NCBI GenBank assembly: GCA_005888075.1
Contig: VBKD01000083.1
Location: forward strand, 1-9,077
Length of the DNA stretch: 9,077 nucleotides
DNA from: Chloroflexota bacterium
GTDB lineage: Bacteria; Chloroflexota; Dormibacteria; Dormibacterales; Dormibacteraceae
Direction: 5' to 3'
Shown: positions 1-6,929 of the stretch, one piece after another
Numbering within the stretch: the first letter of the stretch is position 1
Layout of the letters: each line of letters begins with the position of its first letter
Translations under genes and position numbers: made by a program
The notes under the pieces: generated by a model
The model's input: the letters and a program-made list of their open reading frames with translations, nothing else
The model's database searches: none
Told to the model about the DNA's origin: nothing

Positions 1-127
1 CCATAAGGGCCGGCCAACTTCGTGCCGGAATGCGAGACCTCGCGGCACATCTGCGCCATCGAAGTCTCGTAGTGGTTAGGAGTACCGTGTTCGGCCGTGA
101 TATCGGCGACCACTGGTTTTTAGAGAC

Positions 128-1306
128 ATGCACAAGGTCGCGTTGCTCACTCGTGAATATCCGCCCGAGGTTTACGGAGGCGCCGGCACTCACGTGGAGT
201 ATCTGGCGCGCGAGCTCCGTCATCTCGTCGACATCTCCGTCCACTGCTGGGGTCCCCCACGGAACGAGCCGGGTGTGACCGGCTATCAGCCATGGGGCGC
301 GTTGTCGGAACCGAAGCCGGAGTCGGCGGCGCTGCAGGCGATGTCGATCAACCTCGCCATGGCGGCAGCCGTCAAAGGCGCCGACCTGGCGCACAGCCAC
401 ACTTGGTACGCGAACTTCGCCGGTCATCTCTCGAAGCTCATGTGGTCGATACCTCACGTCATGACCATTCACAGCCTCGAGCCGCTCAGGCCTTGGAAAG
501 CCGAGCAGCTGGGCGGCGGCTACGCGCTGTCGACGTTCTGCGAGCAAACGGCAATCGAGGCCGCCGACGCCGTGATCGCGGTTTCGCACGGTGTCCGTGA
601 CGACGTCATGAGCTGCTACCCAAACGTCAACGCAGGCCGCATTCACGTGATTCACAACGGAATCGATCCGGAGATCTACCGGCCGCAGCCGTCGGAGGAG
701 ACGCTCTCTCGATTCGGAATCGACCCGACCAGGCCTTACGCGTTCTTCAACGGTCGGATCACGCGGCAAAAGGGTTTGGCATTTCTGCTGAAGGCTGCCC
801 TTCAAATCGATCCACGACATCAGCTCGTGATCGTCGCCAGCAGTCCCGACACGCCCGAGATCGGCGCTGAGGTTGCCGCCCTGGCGGAGCGCGTTCGATC
901 CGAGCGAGGCAATCTGATCTGGATAGGCGAGTTCATTCCGCGCGAGGAATTGATCCACCTCCACTCCGGCGCCTCGGTTTTTGTGTGCCCTTCGGTGTAC
1001 GAGCCTTTCGGCCTCGTCATTCTCGAGGCGATGGCTTGCGAGACGGCGGTGGTTGCCTCGCGCGTGGGCGGAATTCCGGAGATCGTTGTGGAGGGCGAGA
1101 CGGGTTACCTGGTCGATTACAACCCGGACGGCACAGACGCGTTCACGAAGTCCCTCGCCGGCCGGATCGACGAGCTGCTCGGCGACCCGACTCTCGCGGC
1201 CAAGATGGGCAAGGCCGGGCGTGCGCGCGTGCTGCGCAACTTCGGCTGGCCGGCCATCGCCACCCAGACAGTCGAGCTCTACGACGGGCTGCTGCGGCCC
1301 AGCTGA
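128..1306 (+). CDS. glgM: GT4 glycogen synthase / alpha-maltose-1-phosphate synthase (GlgM/GlgA actinobacterial type)
   Basis: A 392-residue cytosolic glycosyltransferase of the GT-B fold, family GT4. Relatives transfer glucose from ADP-glucose to glucose-1-phosphate (making maltose-1-phosphate for the GlgE route) or to a growing glycogen chain. Visible motifs are the N-terminal sugar-nucleotide loop TREYPPEVYGGAGTHV (8-23), the family-typical HSLEPLRPWKAEQLGGGY (115-132), GRITRQKG (209-216) with the phosphate-binding Arg/Lys, and the GT4 E-x7-E motif from E292 to E300 in YEPFGLVILE. The length is normal for the family. ATG 128 is the first start codon after an in-frame stop at 98-100. Its ribosome binding site is weak (AGAGA just upstream), so a leaderless or poorly translated mRNA is possible. 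It is co-directional with the sugar operon but separated from it by 208 nt containing a separate promoter. The family call is firm; the choice between maltose-1-phosphate synthase and glycogen synthase cannot be made from sequence alone. Confidence 0.93.
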   Translation: MHKVALLTREYPPEVYGGAGTHVEYLARELRHLVDISVHCWGPPRNEPGVTGYQPWGALSEPKPESAALQAMSINLAMAAAVKGADLAHSHTWYANFAGHLSKLMWSIPHVMTIHSLEPLRPWKAEQLGGGYALSTFCEQTAIEAADAVIAVSHGVRDDVMSCYPNVNAGRIHVIHNGIDPEIYRPQPSEETLSRFGIDPTRPYAFFNGRITRQKGLAFLLKAALQIDPRHQLVIVASSPDTPEIGAEVAALAERVRSERGNLIWIGEFIPREELIHLHSGASVFVCPSVYEPFGLVILEAMACETAVVASRVGGIPEIVVEGETGYLVDYNPDGTDAFTKSLAGRIDELLGDPTLAAKMGKAGRARVLRNFGWPAIATQTVELYDGLLRPS

Positions 1307-1346
1307 GGCCCGCCCGCAGCCGTCCCCAAATAGATAAGCGACGGTC

Positions 1347-1360
1347 GCCCGCGGCCGGGC
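1347..1360 (+). terminator. Weak GC hairpin after the glycosyltransferase gene
   Basis: A short inverted repeat, GCCCG-CGGC-CGGGC, lies about 40 nt after the glycosyltransferase stop codon. There is no T-run after it, so it is not a canonical intrinsic terminator. It may be a weak U-less terminator or chance in GC-rich DNA. Confidence 0.2.
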
Positions 1361-1415
1361 AAACACATTCGGTTGCCCTGACCAACAGCTCTTGGGTTGA
1401 GCTCACAAATTTCTC

Positions 1416-1444
1416 TTGCGCACGGCCAGGAGCCGTGATAGGGT
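1416..1444 (+). promoter_or_regulatory. Putative sigma-70-type promoter of the lacI-transporter operon
   Basis: TTGCGC at 1416-1421 and TAGGGT at 1439-1444 are separated by 17 bp. The first matches TTGACA at the TTG and one further base; the second matches TATAAT at T1, A2 and T6, which is common in high-GC bacteria. Transcription would start around 1450, inside the first operator palindrome, so a bound repressor would block initiation. The position supports the call more than the consensus match does. Confidence 0.5.
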
Positions 1445-1446
1445 CC

Positions 1447-1474
1447 GGTAAGCGCTTACCGGTAAGCGCTTACC
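1447..1474 (+). promoter_or_regulatory. Tandem LacI-family operator: two abutting perfect 14-bp palindromes
   Basis: GGTAAGCGCTTACC occurs at 1447-1460 and again, identical and with no spacer, at 1461-1474. Each is a perfect palindrome, and so is the 28-bp whole. LacI-family regulators with a recognition helix like the one encoded here (VSIASVSRVLN) typically bind TAAGCGCTTA-like sites with a central CpG opened by the hinge helix. The site sits 41 bp before the lacI start, at the expected transcription start, which implies autorepression of the operon. No other full copy was found in the window; a lone half-site TAAGCG lies at 1335-1340. Confidence 0.9.
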
Positions 1475-1514
1475 AAAGCGGTCAAGCGCGCGTGGGAGGA
1501 GGAGCCCGGAGCGA

Positions 1515-2615
1515 TTGGCAGAGCCGAATAAGACCAAAGGCACGCTCACGATCTATGACGTCGCGCACCACGCCGGCGTCTCGATCGCCTCAGTTTCGCG
1601 AGTCCTGAACGGTCAGGGCAGTCCACGCGCTGAGACGCGGGAGCGAGTGATGCGAGCTGTCCGTGAGCTCAGCTTCGTCCCCGACGGCGCTGCGCGCGCT
1701 CTCTCCAACGGCCTCAAAGAAGTTGTCGCGGTGGTTTTCCGGCGGGGCGGCGAAAACGAGTTCCAGGACGAGGACGAGAGCCTGCTGTTCATGGATGTCA
1801 TCAATCGTGGCGTCGAGGTGGCGGCGCAGCGCCAGGGGTTCGACGTGCTGATCAGCTCAGTCGGGATCACTGACGACAACGTGGCGGCGCGCATCGCATT
1901 GATCGCGGGCAAGGTCGACGGGCTCATCCTGCATGACCGGTTGCTCAGTGCCGTCGCCATCGCGCGGCTGGCCGGCATCGTGCCGGTCGTGACCCTCGCC
2001 GGAAGTCCCACTCCGTCGTCCATGAACGTCAGGTGCGACAACGAGACCGGCATGCGGGCGTTGGTCCGCCACCTCGTCATCGACCACGGATATCGAAGCG
2101 TCGCGTATCTATCGGGGACGGCCGACAGTCCCGACAACCAGGCGCGCGCACGAGTCTTCGAGGCCGAAGCGACCGGCTCGGGCGCACAGGTCCAGGTCGG
2201 ACCCTCGTGGCAAGGCAATTACAACGCCGCCGGCGGGGCCAGCGTCATCACGTCGCTGCTGGACGCGGGCGCTGAGCTGCCGCGCGCCATCGTCTGTGCC
2301 AACGATCAGACCGCACTCGGTGTCATGCACGCCCTGGCGCGGCGGGGGATCAAGGTGCCGGACGAGGTCGCGGTCACCGGATTCGACGACGTCCCCGTGG
2401 CCCGCCACCTGCACCCGCCGCTGACCACGGTTCGACAGCCCATCCAGGAGCTCGGTGCGACCGCATTCGAGGTCCTGTACGCCAGGATCAGCGCGGCCGG
2501 CGGTGCGCCCGAGGTCGTGCTGCCGGTCGAGCTCATCGTCCGTCAGAGCTGCGGCTGCGCCGGCGGCGCGACGCTGCCTCGGAGACCGGCGTCGATCGCC
2601 GGCCACGAGATCTAG
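1515..2615 (+). CDS. LacI/GalR-family transcriptional repressor
   Basis: A 366-residue one-component regulator. The N-terminal LacI helix-turn-helix covers about residues 11-35 (TIYDVAHHAGVSIASVSRVLN), followed by a hinge helix near 58-66 (DGAARALSN) whose leucine usually wedges into the central CpG of the operator. The rest, from about 70 on, is a periplasmic-binding-protein-like effector domain. It contains the typical IVCANDQTALGVMHAL (259-274) and VTGFDDVPVARHLHPPLTTV (287-306) stretches and ends with the usual IVRQSCGC. The start is TTG 1515, preceded by a strong purine-rich site GGGAGGAGGAG (1494-1504); no ATG lies nearby in frame. It is the first gene of the operon, directly downstream of the tandem operator and only 3 nt before the permease gene. 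The likely effector is a sugar or oligosaccharide imported by that transporter; its identity is not visible. Confidence 0.93.
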   Translation: MAEPNKTKGTLTIYDVAHHAGVSIASVSRVLNGQGSPRAETRERVMRAVRELSFVPDGAARALSNGLKEVVAVVFRRGGENEFQDEDESLLFMDVINRGVEVAAQRQGFDVLISSVGITDDNVAARIALIAGKVDGLILHDRLLSAVAIARLAGIVPVVTLAGSPTPSSMNVRCDNETGMRALVRHLVIDHGYRSVAYLSGTADSPDNQARARVFEAEATGSGAQVQVGPSWQGNYNAAGGASVITSLLDAGAELPRAIVCANDQTALGVMHALARRGIKVPDEVAVTGFDDVPVARHLHPPLTTVRQPIQELGATAFEVLYARISAAGGAPEVVLPVELIVRQSCGCAGGATLPRRPASIAGHEI

Positions 2616-2618
2616 CGG

Positions 2619-3611
2619 ATGGGGGCGCTCCTGCGGAGGCTGGGGGTCTACATCCTCGCCGCCTGGGTGGCTTTGACGGTCAGCTTCTTGCTCCCTCGCG
2701 TGGTTCCCGGAAACCCAGTGGCGGGCGCCGTCGCCCGGGCCTCGCAATCGGGAAATTGCAACGCCGGGTGCATCAAGGCCATCGAGGAACAGCTCGGCTT
2801 TGACGTCCACAAGAGCTTGTGGGACCAATACGTCCAGTACCTCGGCAACCTTGCGCACGGAGACCTCGGCCACTCGTGGTCGGAAAACGCGCCGGTCGGC
2901 AGCCTCATCCTTTCGTACCTCCCCTGGACGCTTGTGCTGCTTGGCATTGCCACCACCGTGAGCTTTCTCGGCGGCAGCGTCGTCGGCACGCTGATCGCCT
3001 GGCGCCGCGGTACGTGGGCCGACTGGCTGATTCCATTTGCCACCTTCTTCCAGGCGCTGCCCTACTTCTTCCTCGGCATCGTCCTGGTCCTGGTCTTCGG
3101 GCAGACCGGGACCATGTTGAAGTGGTTTCAAAGCCTCTTCGGCTATGACATCTACGCCACCACGCCCGGGTTCACCGTCTCCTACGTCGAGAGCGTCTTC
3201 GGTCACGCCATCCTGCCGGCGACAACGGTGATCCTCGCGTCGATGGCCGGGTTCATCCTCTCGATACGCAACCAGGTGATTACGACCATGGACGAGGACT
3301 TCGTCCTGGTGGCGCAGGCCAAGGGCCTGCCTACACGAACTGTGATCTGGTACGCGGCGCGCAATGCGCTCCTTCCGGTCGTGGCCAATTTCACGATCGC
3401 CATCAGCCTGATCGTGGGCGGGCAGATTCTGGTCGAGATCGTCTTCAACTACCCAGGCATCGGCTTCCACCTCTATGACGCGCTCTCGAAGCTCGACTAC
3501 ACGCTGGTCCAGGGCATCTTCGTGGTCATCACGCTCGTGGTGCTGGCCGCGAATCTGCTGGCGGATGTGGTCTACGTGATGCTCGATCCTCGTGCCAGGC
3601 AGGCGGCGTGA
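2619..3611 (+). CDS. ABC transporter permease, DppB/OppB family
   Basis: A 330-residue inner-membrane permease of the peptide/nickel/oligosaccharide (PepT) transporter class. The N-terminus has the family layout: short basic stretch, first membrane segment (about 9-29), then RVVPGNP (27-33). Five more hydrophobic segments lie near 102-127, 137-161, 197-217, 252-276 and 296-320. The cytoplasmic EAA loop that docks on the ATPase is at about 225-253 (DEDFVLVAQAKGLPTRTVIWYAARNA region), and the C-terminus carries the family MLDPR motif (321-325). The gene starts 3 nt after the lacI stop with no strong ribosome site of its own, so it is probably translated by coupling. It overlaps the next permease gene by 4 nt (GTGA). 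It is intact and of normal length. Family membership is firm; substrate (peptide or oligosaccharide) cannot be read from the permease. Confidence 0.93.
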   Translation: MGALLRRLGVYILAAWVALTVSFLLPRVVPGNPVAGAVARASQSGNCNAGCIKAIEEQLGFDVHKSLWDQYVQYLGNLAHGDLGHSWSENAPVGSLILSYLPWTLVLLGIATTVSFLGGSVVGTLIAWRRGTWADWLIPFATFFQALPYFFLGIVLVLVFGQTGTMLKWFQSLFGYDIYATTPGFTVSYVESVFGHAILPATTVILASMAGFILSIRNQVITTMDEDFVLVAQAKGLPTRTVIWYAARNALLPVVANFTIAISLIVGGQILVEIVFNYPGIGFHLYDALSKLDYTLVQGIFVVITLVVLAANLLADVVYVMLDPRARQAA

Positions 3612-4741
3612 CGATGACGATCGACACCACGACGCTGAGCCAGACGCCGGCCACGGGGCCAACTCCCGAGCCGATCTTTCAGCGGACAGCGATCCTCCGC
3701 CTGCCGCGCTCCCCGAAAGTCATCGCTGGACTGGTGATTCTTGCCGTGTTTGGGGTGGTGGCCATCATCGGTCGATGGATCGCTCCCTACTCGCCGAACG
3801 CGACCGACACGCAGAACTGGGTGCAGCGCGTCCTTGTTCCCGGCACTGGAGAGGGCACCCCCTTCCCGGCCAACTATTACCCCCTGCCGCTGCCGCCATC
3901 CGCCGCCCACTGGCTCGGCACCAGCGTGTTCGCCCAAGACGTCTTCTCCCAGCTCTTGGCGTCGACCCAGGCCACGCTGTTCGTCGGCCTGCTTGCGGCG
4001 TCGATCGCCACGGTCCTCTCCGTCGTGATCGGCGTATCGGCGGGCTACTTCGGCGGAGGAACCGACGAGGGCCTGTCGCTCCTTTCCAACGTCTTCCTGG
4101 CGATCCCAGCCCTGCCGCTGCTCATCGTCCTCGCCGACTACGTGCCGAGGGCGGGCTCGAGCATCCTGCTGGTCGCGGCCATCATCGCGGTCACCACCTG
4201 GGCGTACACCTCGCGGACGCTGCGGGCTCAGACCCTGTCGCTGCGCAACCGCGACTTCGTCGAGGCGGCCAGGGTCTCTGGCGAAGGGCGGCTTCGCATC
4301 ATCCTCGTCGAGGTACTTCCCAACCTCATCCCGATCGTCGCCGCCTCGTTTCTCTTCACGACCCTCACGGCGATGTATGCGTACGTCGCAATCGCGTTCC
4401 TCGGTCTTGCCGGCGCCCCGACCGGGTCTCCCGCGGGGTTGTGGAACTACCCGGCCTTTGCGTGGCCATCCTCGGCACCGGCCTGGCGTTGCTCAACTTC
4501 AGCATCGACGAGTTCATCAATCCCAGGCTTCGAGCGGCGGGGCTTTCGCGCCGTGCGGCCAAGCAGGCGGGCATCACGGCGCGGTCGACATTGGGCCTCA
4601 CGCCGGTCGTGGGCCATCGATCAGCGGACCCGTCACCTCGAATGGGCGCCGAATCGGATGTGGTGCTCGAGATCAACGGATTCAGCGTCGACTACGGCTA
4701 TGGCGACGATGCGGTCCACGCGGTCGTCGACTGTGACCTGA
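3608..4741 (+). CDS. ABC transporter permease, DppC/OppC family, frameshifted near its 3' end
   Basis: The partner permease of the DppB-like protein. The frame starts at GTG 3608, overlapping the previous stop by 4 nt; ATG 3614, two codons on, is an alternative start. Residues 1 to about 281 are a good DppC: a first membrane segment at 38-56, the family motif HWLGTSVFAQDVFSQLL (101-117), further segments near 119-145, 157-178 and 185-200, the EAA loop around 214-243 (RDFVEAARVSGEGRLR...LPNL), and a segment ending in AIAFLGLAG (261-269). After LWNY (278-281, base about 4450) this frame becomes Ser/Arg-rich nonsense to a stop at 4741. The missing last membrane segment is in the next frame (see 4450-4641). 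The periplasmic loop before that segment is also about 12-20 residues shorter than in relatives. As written, the product lacks its last helix and is probably non-functional. Confidence 0.8.
   Translation: MTMTIDTTTLSQTPATGPTPEPIFQRTAILRLPRSPKVIAGLVILAVFGVVAIIGRWIAPYSPNATDTQNWVQRVLVPGTGEGTPFPANYYPLPLPPSAAHWLGTSVFAQDVFSQLLASTQATLFVGLLAASIATVLSVVIGVSAGYFGGGTDEGLSLLSNVFLAIPALPLLIVLADYVPRAGSSILLVAAIIAVTTWAYTSRTLRAQTLSLRNRDFVEAARVSGEGRLRIILVEVLPNLIPIVAASFLFTTLTAMYAYVAIAFLGLAGAPTGSPAGLWNYPAFAWPSSAPAWRCSTSASTSSSIPGFERRGFRAVRPSRRASRRGRHWASRRSWAIDQRTRHLEWAPNRMWCSRSTDSASTTAMATMRSTRSSTVT
4450..4641 (+). pseudogene. Displaced 3' end of the DppC-type permease gene (last membrane helix)
   Basis: In the frame one base back from the upstream permease frame, codons from 4450 read PGLCVAILGTGLALLNF, then SIDEFINPRLRAAG. 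This is the typical final transmembrane helix and cytoplasmic tail of DppC-type permeases in this subgroup. It is followed by a basic linker of about 35 residues (ending LGLTPVVGHRSADPSPR). No stop codon separates it from the ATPase frame beginning at ATG 4642. It therefore belongs to the preceding permease gene by homology but to the following ATPase by reading frame. The missing length has remainder 1 modulo 3, as expected for a deletion of a few tens of bases. The segment has no start codon or ribosome site of its own. Confidence 0.75.
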
Positions 4742-5742
4742 TCCTTCGCCGCGGCCAGGTGCTGGGCCTCGCCGGCGAAAGCGGCAGCGGCAAGACGACG
4801 TTGGCGCTCGCCGCGATGCGCTTGCTGCGCGCGCCGGCTCTGATCACCTCCGGCGAGGTCCTGTTCCACTCCAGGCCCATCGGCGGGGATGGACCAAAGG
4901 GAACCGTGGACTTGCTGGCCGCGGGACTCGACGACCTGCGCGAGGTCCGATGGTCGGAGATCGCGGTCGTCCTGCAAAGCGCGCTCAACTCGCTCAACCC
5001 GGTAACCACGATCGGCGCACAGTTCGATGACCTGCTGCGCGTCCACCGGCCCGGCATGCCGGGGTCTGAGCGGTGGTCGAGGGCCGGCGAGCTGCTCGAC
5101 ATGGTAGGTATGAACGCCGACCGGCTGCGCAGCTACCCGCACGAGCTCTCGGGCGGCATGCGCCAGCGGGCGATGATCGCGATGGCCCTGGCTCTCGAGC
5201 CGCAGATCATGATCCTGGACGAGCCGACCACCGCCCTCGACGTCGTGACCCAACGCGAGATCCTCGAAGAGCTGATGGGCCTGCGGGATCGGCTTGGTTT
5301 CGCGGCTCTGTTCATCACGCATGACCTGTCATTGCTGGTCGAGCTCGCCGACGAGATAGCGGTGATGTACGCAGGCCGTTTGATGGAGCGTGCACCAGCC
5401 GCCTCGCTCTTCCACGCTCCACGACTGCCGTACACCCACGGCCTGCTCAACTGCTTTCCTCCGATGCACGGGAAGCGGGCGCGGATGGAAGGCATTCCAG
5501 GTTCGCCGCCGGATCTGCGAGATCTTCCGTCCGGATGCGCGTTTCACCCACGCTGCCCCTGGGCGCTCGAGAAGTGCAAGCAGGCCATTCCGCGGCTGGA
5601 ACCCATCAGCGGGTCCGGTCGAGAGGTTGCTTGCTGGCTGCATCACGATGACGCGAAGGTGCCGGCCGAGCTGGCGAAAGCGGACCCACGTACGGAGCCT
5701 CGCCAGCGCGTCCCAACTCTGATCCAGGTGAGCAAAAAGTGA
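4642..5742 (+). CDS. ABC transporter ATP-binding protein, DppD/OppD family
   Basis: Cytosolic ATPase that drives the importer together with the DppF-type partner. Counting from ATG 4642 (366 residues): Walker A GESGSGKT (45-52), Q-loop Q112 in VLQSALNSLNP, signature LSGGMRQR (169-176), Walker B IMILDEP (189-195) and switch His227 in ITHD. The C-terminal oligo/dipeptide transporter extension (GCAFHPRCPWALEKC...ACWL) carries Cys299, Cys305, Cys312 and Cys331. In some relatives this cysteine set binds a [4Fe-4S] cluster. ATG 4642 has no clear Shine-Dalgarno sequence, and GTG 4609 is an alternative. The frame is open far upstream through the displaced permease end, so the ancestral product may have been a permease-ATPase fusion. 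It overlaps the next gene by 4 nt (GTGA). The domain assignment is firm; the start is uncertain. Confidence 0.9.
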   Translation: MGAESDVVLEINGFSVDYGYGDDAVHAVVDCDLILRRGQVLGLAGESGSGKTTLALAAMRLLRAPALITSGEVLFHSRPIGGDGPKGTVDLLAAGLDDLREVRWSEIAVVLQSALNSLNPVTTIGAQFDDLLRVHRPGMPGSERWSRAGELLDMVGMNADRLRSYPHELSGGMRQRAMIAMALALEPQIMILDEPTTALDVVTQREILEELMGLRDRLGFAALFITHDLSLLVELADEIAVMYAGRLMERAPAASLFHAPRLPYTHGLLNCFPPMHGKRARMEGIPGSPPDLRDLPSGCAFHPRCPWALEKCKQAIPRLEPISGSGREVACWLHHDDAKVPAELAKADPRTEPRQRVPTLIQVSKK

Positions 5743-6791
5743 ACGTCGCCGCTGCGCCAGTGCTCGAGGGGCGTGATCTCACCAAGTATTTCCAGGTCAG
5801 GCAGAGCCGGGGTCTGTTCGCGCGACGGCTTTCGGTCCACGCGGTGGAGAACGTGTCGGTCCGTCTAGAGGCCGGCAAGGTCACCGCGGTGGTCGGCGAG
5901 AGCGGCGCGGGGAAGAGCACGGTGGCGCGCCTGCTGGCGAGGATCATCCGGCCCGACTCGGGACAGGTTCTGCTCGACGGCCGTCCGGCGCCGGGAGGAC
6001 GGCCGCGCTCGTATGCGAAACAGGTCCAGATGGTCTTCCAGGACCCGTTCGCATCGCTGAACTCGGTGCACCGAGTCCGCCACAACCTCGTCCGGCCGTT
6101 GAAGATCCACCATGTCGCCGACGACAACGTCGAGGGCGCGGTGGCTGACCTGCTGCGGCGCGTCGCGCTCAAGCCACCTGGCCACTTCACCGAGAAGTTT
6201 CCACACGAGCTGTCGGGGGGCCAGCGTCAGCGTGTCGCCATCGCGCGGGCCCTCGCGGTCAAGCCCCGCGTGCTGATCGCAGACGAGCCGGTCTCGATGC
6301 TCGACGTCTCGATCCGGCTCGGCGTGCTCAACCTGCTCGCCGACCTTCGTGACAAGGAGCAGCTCGCGATCCTCTACGTGACTCACGACATCGCTTCGGC
6401 CCGCTACCTCGCAGACACCGTCGTCGTCATGTATGCCGGCCAGCTGGTGGAGTCGGCGCCGAGCGTCGAGCTCACCGACAACCCCGCGCACCCGTATACG
6501 CAGCTCCTGCTTTCCGCCGCACCCGATCCCGATCGGGTCGAGCCGCCACAGCTCGCCGGGCGCGGCGCGCCACCGAGCCTGATCACGCCGCCGAGCGGCT
6601 GTCGCTTCCACCCTCGGTGCCCATATGCCATGGACATCTGCAAACAACAGGTTCCGCCGAGCTTTGCCGTCTCGCCGGACCACATCGCGGCGTGCTGGCT
6701 GCATGCCAAGCCCGCCGAGCGGGTCGCAAGCAACAACGGCCTGTCGACGGCCCCTGTCGGGCCGCTCGAGCAAGACACGAAAAAGAGGTGA
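5739..6791 (+). CDS. ABC transporter ATP-binding protein, DppF/OppF family
   Basis: The second ATPase of the importer, 350 residues. Motifs: Walker A GESGAGKS (53-60), Q-loop Q101 in [10 protein letters not shown], signature LSGGQRQR (158-165), Walker B VLIADEP (178-184), D-loop SMLDVS (186-191) and switch His216 in VTHD. All catalytic elements appear intact. The C-terminal extension repeats the cysteine pattern of its partner: Cys288, Cys294 and Cys301 ([15 protein letters not shown]) plus Cys319 (ACWL). The GTG start at 5739 overlaps the preceding TGA by 4 nt. It has a good AGGTGAG ribosome site at 5726-5732, so it is translated by coupling and independent initiation. The gene ends in a basic Lys-Lys-Arg and is followed by 134 nt before the binding-protein gene. 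Opp/Dpp importers normally need both ATPases, so this gene being intact suggests that the damage in the permease gene is recent or artefactual. Confidence 0.93.
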   Translation: MNVAAAPVLEGRDLTKYFQVRQSRGLFARRLSVHAVENVSVRLEAGKVTAVVGESGAGKSTVARLLARIIRPDSGQVLLDGRPAPGGRPRSYAKQVQMVFQDPFASLNSVHRVRHNLVRPLKIHHVADDNVEGAVADLLRRVALKPPGHFTEKFPHELSGGQRQRVAIARALAVKPRVLIADEPVSMLDVSIRLGVLNLLADLRDKEQLAILYVTHDIASARYLADTVVVMYAGQLVESAPSVELTDNPAHPYTQLLLSAAPDPDRVEPPQLAGRGAPPSLITPPSGCRFHPRCPYAMDICKQQVPPSFAVSPDHIAACWLHAKPAERVASNNGLSTAPVGPLEQDTKKR

Positions 6792-6797
6792 GAAAGG

Positions 6798-6929
6798 ATG
6801 AGTTTGCGTCTGGCGTTTCGGTCCCCACCGCCGGCTCGAGCCGGCGTGGAGGGTGGTGGTCGCGCGTATTTCCGTCAGCAATGCACGTCCGATCAGCGGG
6901 CGTGCGTCAAGGAGGTGACGAACCTATGA
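6798..6929 (+). CDS. Hypothetical 43-codon leader ORF overlapping the binding-protein start
   Basis: A small open frame starts at ATG 6798, seven nt after the DppF stop, and ends with TGA 6927-6929. It overlaps the ATG of the binding-protein gene in an ATGA arrangement. The predicted peptide starts [16 protein letters not shown], has two cysteines (29 and 36), is rich in Arg, Gly and Pro, and resembles nothing I recognise. AGGTGAG lies 4 nt upstream of the start, closer than usual. The strong hairpin at 6825-6849 lies inside it. It could be a leader peptide that couples translation of the binding protein, or simply chance, because the perfect ribosome site for the next gene lies within its last codons. 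Codon use gives no strong support. Confidence 0.25.
   Translation: MSLRLAFRSPPPARAGVEGGGRAYFRQQCTSDQRACVKEVTNL
6825..6849 (+). other. GC-rich stem-loop between the ATPase and binding-protein genes
   Basis: The 16-bp perfect palindrome GCCGGCTCGAGCCGGC (6830-6845) folds into a hairpin with a TCGA loop. With one bulged C (6828), CCAC...GTGG flanks extend the stem to bases 6825-6849. No T-run follows, so read-through is expected. Plausible roles are a partial terminator or an mRNA-stabilising processing barrier that raises the level of binding-protein mRNA relative to the membrane genes. Confidence 0.6.
6909..6918 (+). promoter_or_regulatory. Perfect Shine-Dalgarno of the binding-protein gene
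   Basis: AAGGAGGTGA lies 7 nt before ATG 6926 and is fully complementary to the usual bacterial 16S rRNA 3' end. It is by far the strongest ribosome site in the window. It fixes the start and fits the need to make binding protein in excess of the permease complex. Confidence 0.9.

Noticed and set aside
1..127. A possible end of a preceding gene or terminator before the glycosyltransferase
   Set aside because: Only a few codons could be present (TAA at 4-6 in one frame), and the small inverted repeat CCGGC/GCCGG near 10-30 is too weak to call.
87..278. A GTG-started frame with AGGAG upstream, overlapping the start of the glycosyltransferase gene
   Set aside because: Nearly all of it overlaps the well-supported glycosyltransferase in another frame, and its product has no recognisable features.
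2109..3662. A long open frame on the minus strand (517 codons)
   Set aside because: It lies opposite the lacI and DppB genes, is rich in Arg, Asp, Gly and His as expected of an antisense shadow in GC-rich DNA, and shows no domain.
3592..4449. The upstream part of a single 716-codon frame joined to the DppD ATPase
   Set aside because: Before about 4450 this frame is Arg/Pro-rich and has no homology, while the adjacent frame encodes a clean DppC permease; only the part after 4450 is real.
4430..4460. Programmed -1 ribosomal frameshift joining the two permease parts
   Set aside because: No canonical X-XXY-YYZ slippery heptamer is in phase near the junction, and residues are missing as well as shifted, which frameshifting would not explain.
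5865..6881. A minus-strand frame of 338 codons
   Set aside because: It is the antisense shadow of the intact DppF gene; composition is low-complexity and no motif is visible.
6617..6925. An upstream extension of the binding-protein frame to an earlier ATG
   Set aside because: It overlaps the DppF coding region, and the perfect ribosome site plus lipoprotein signal place the true start at 6926.
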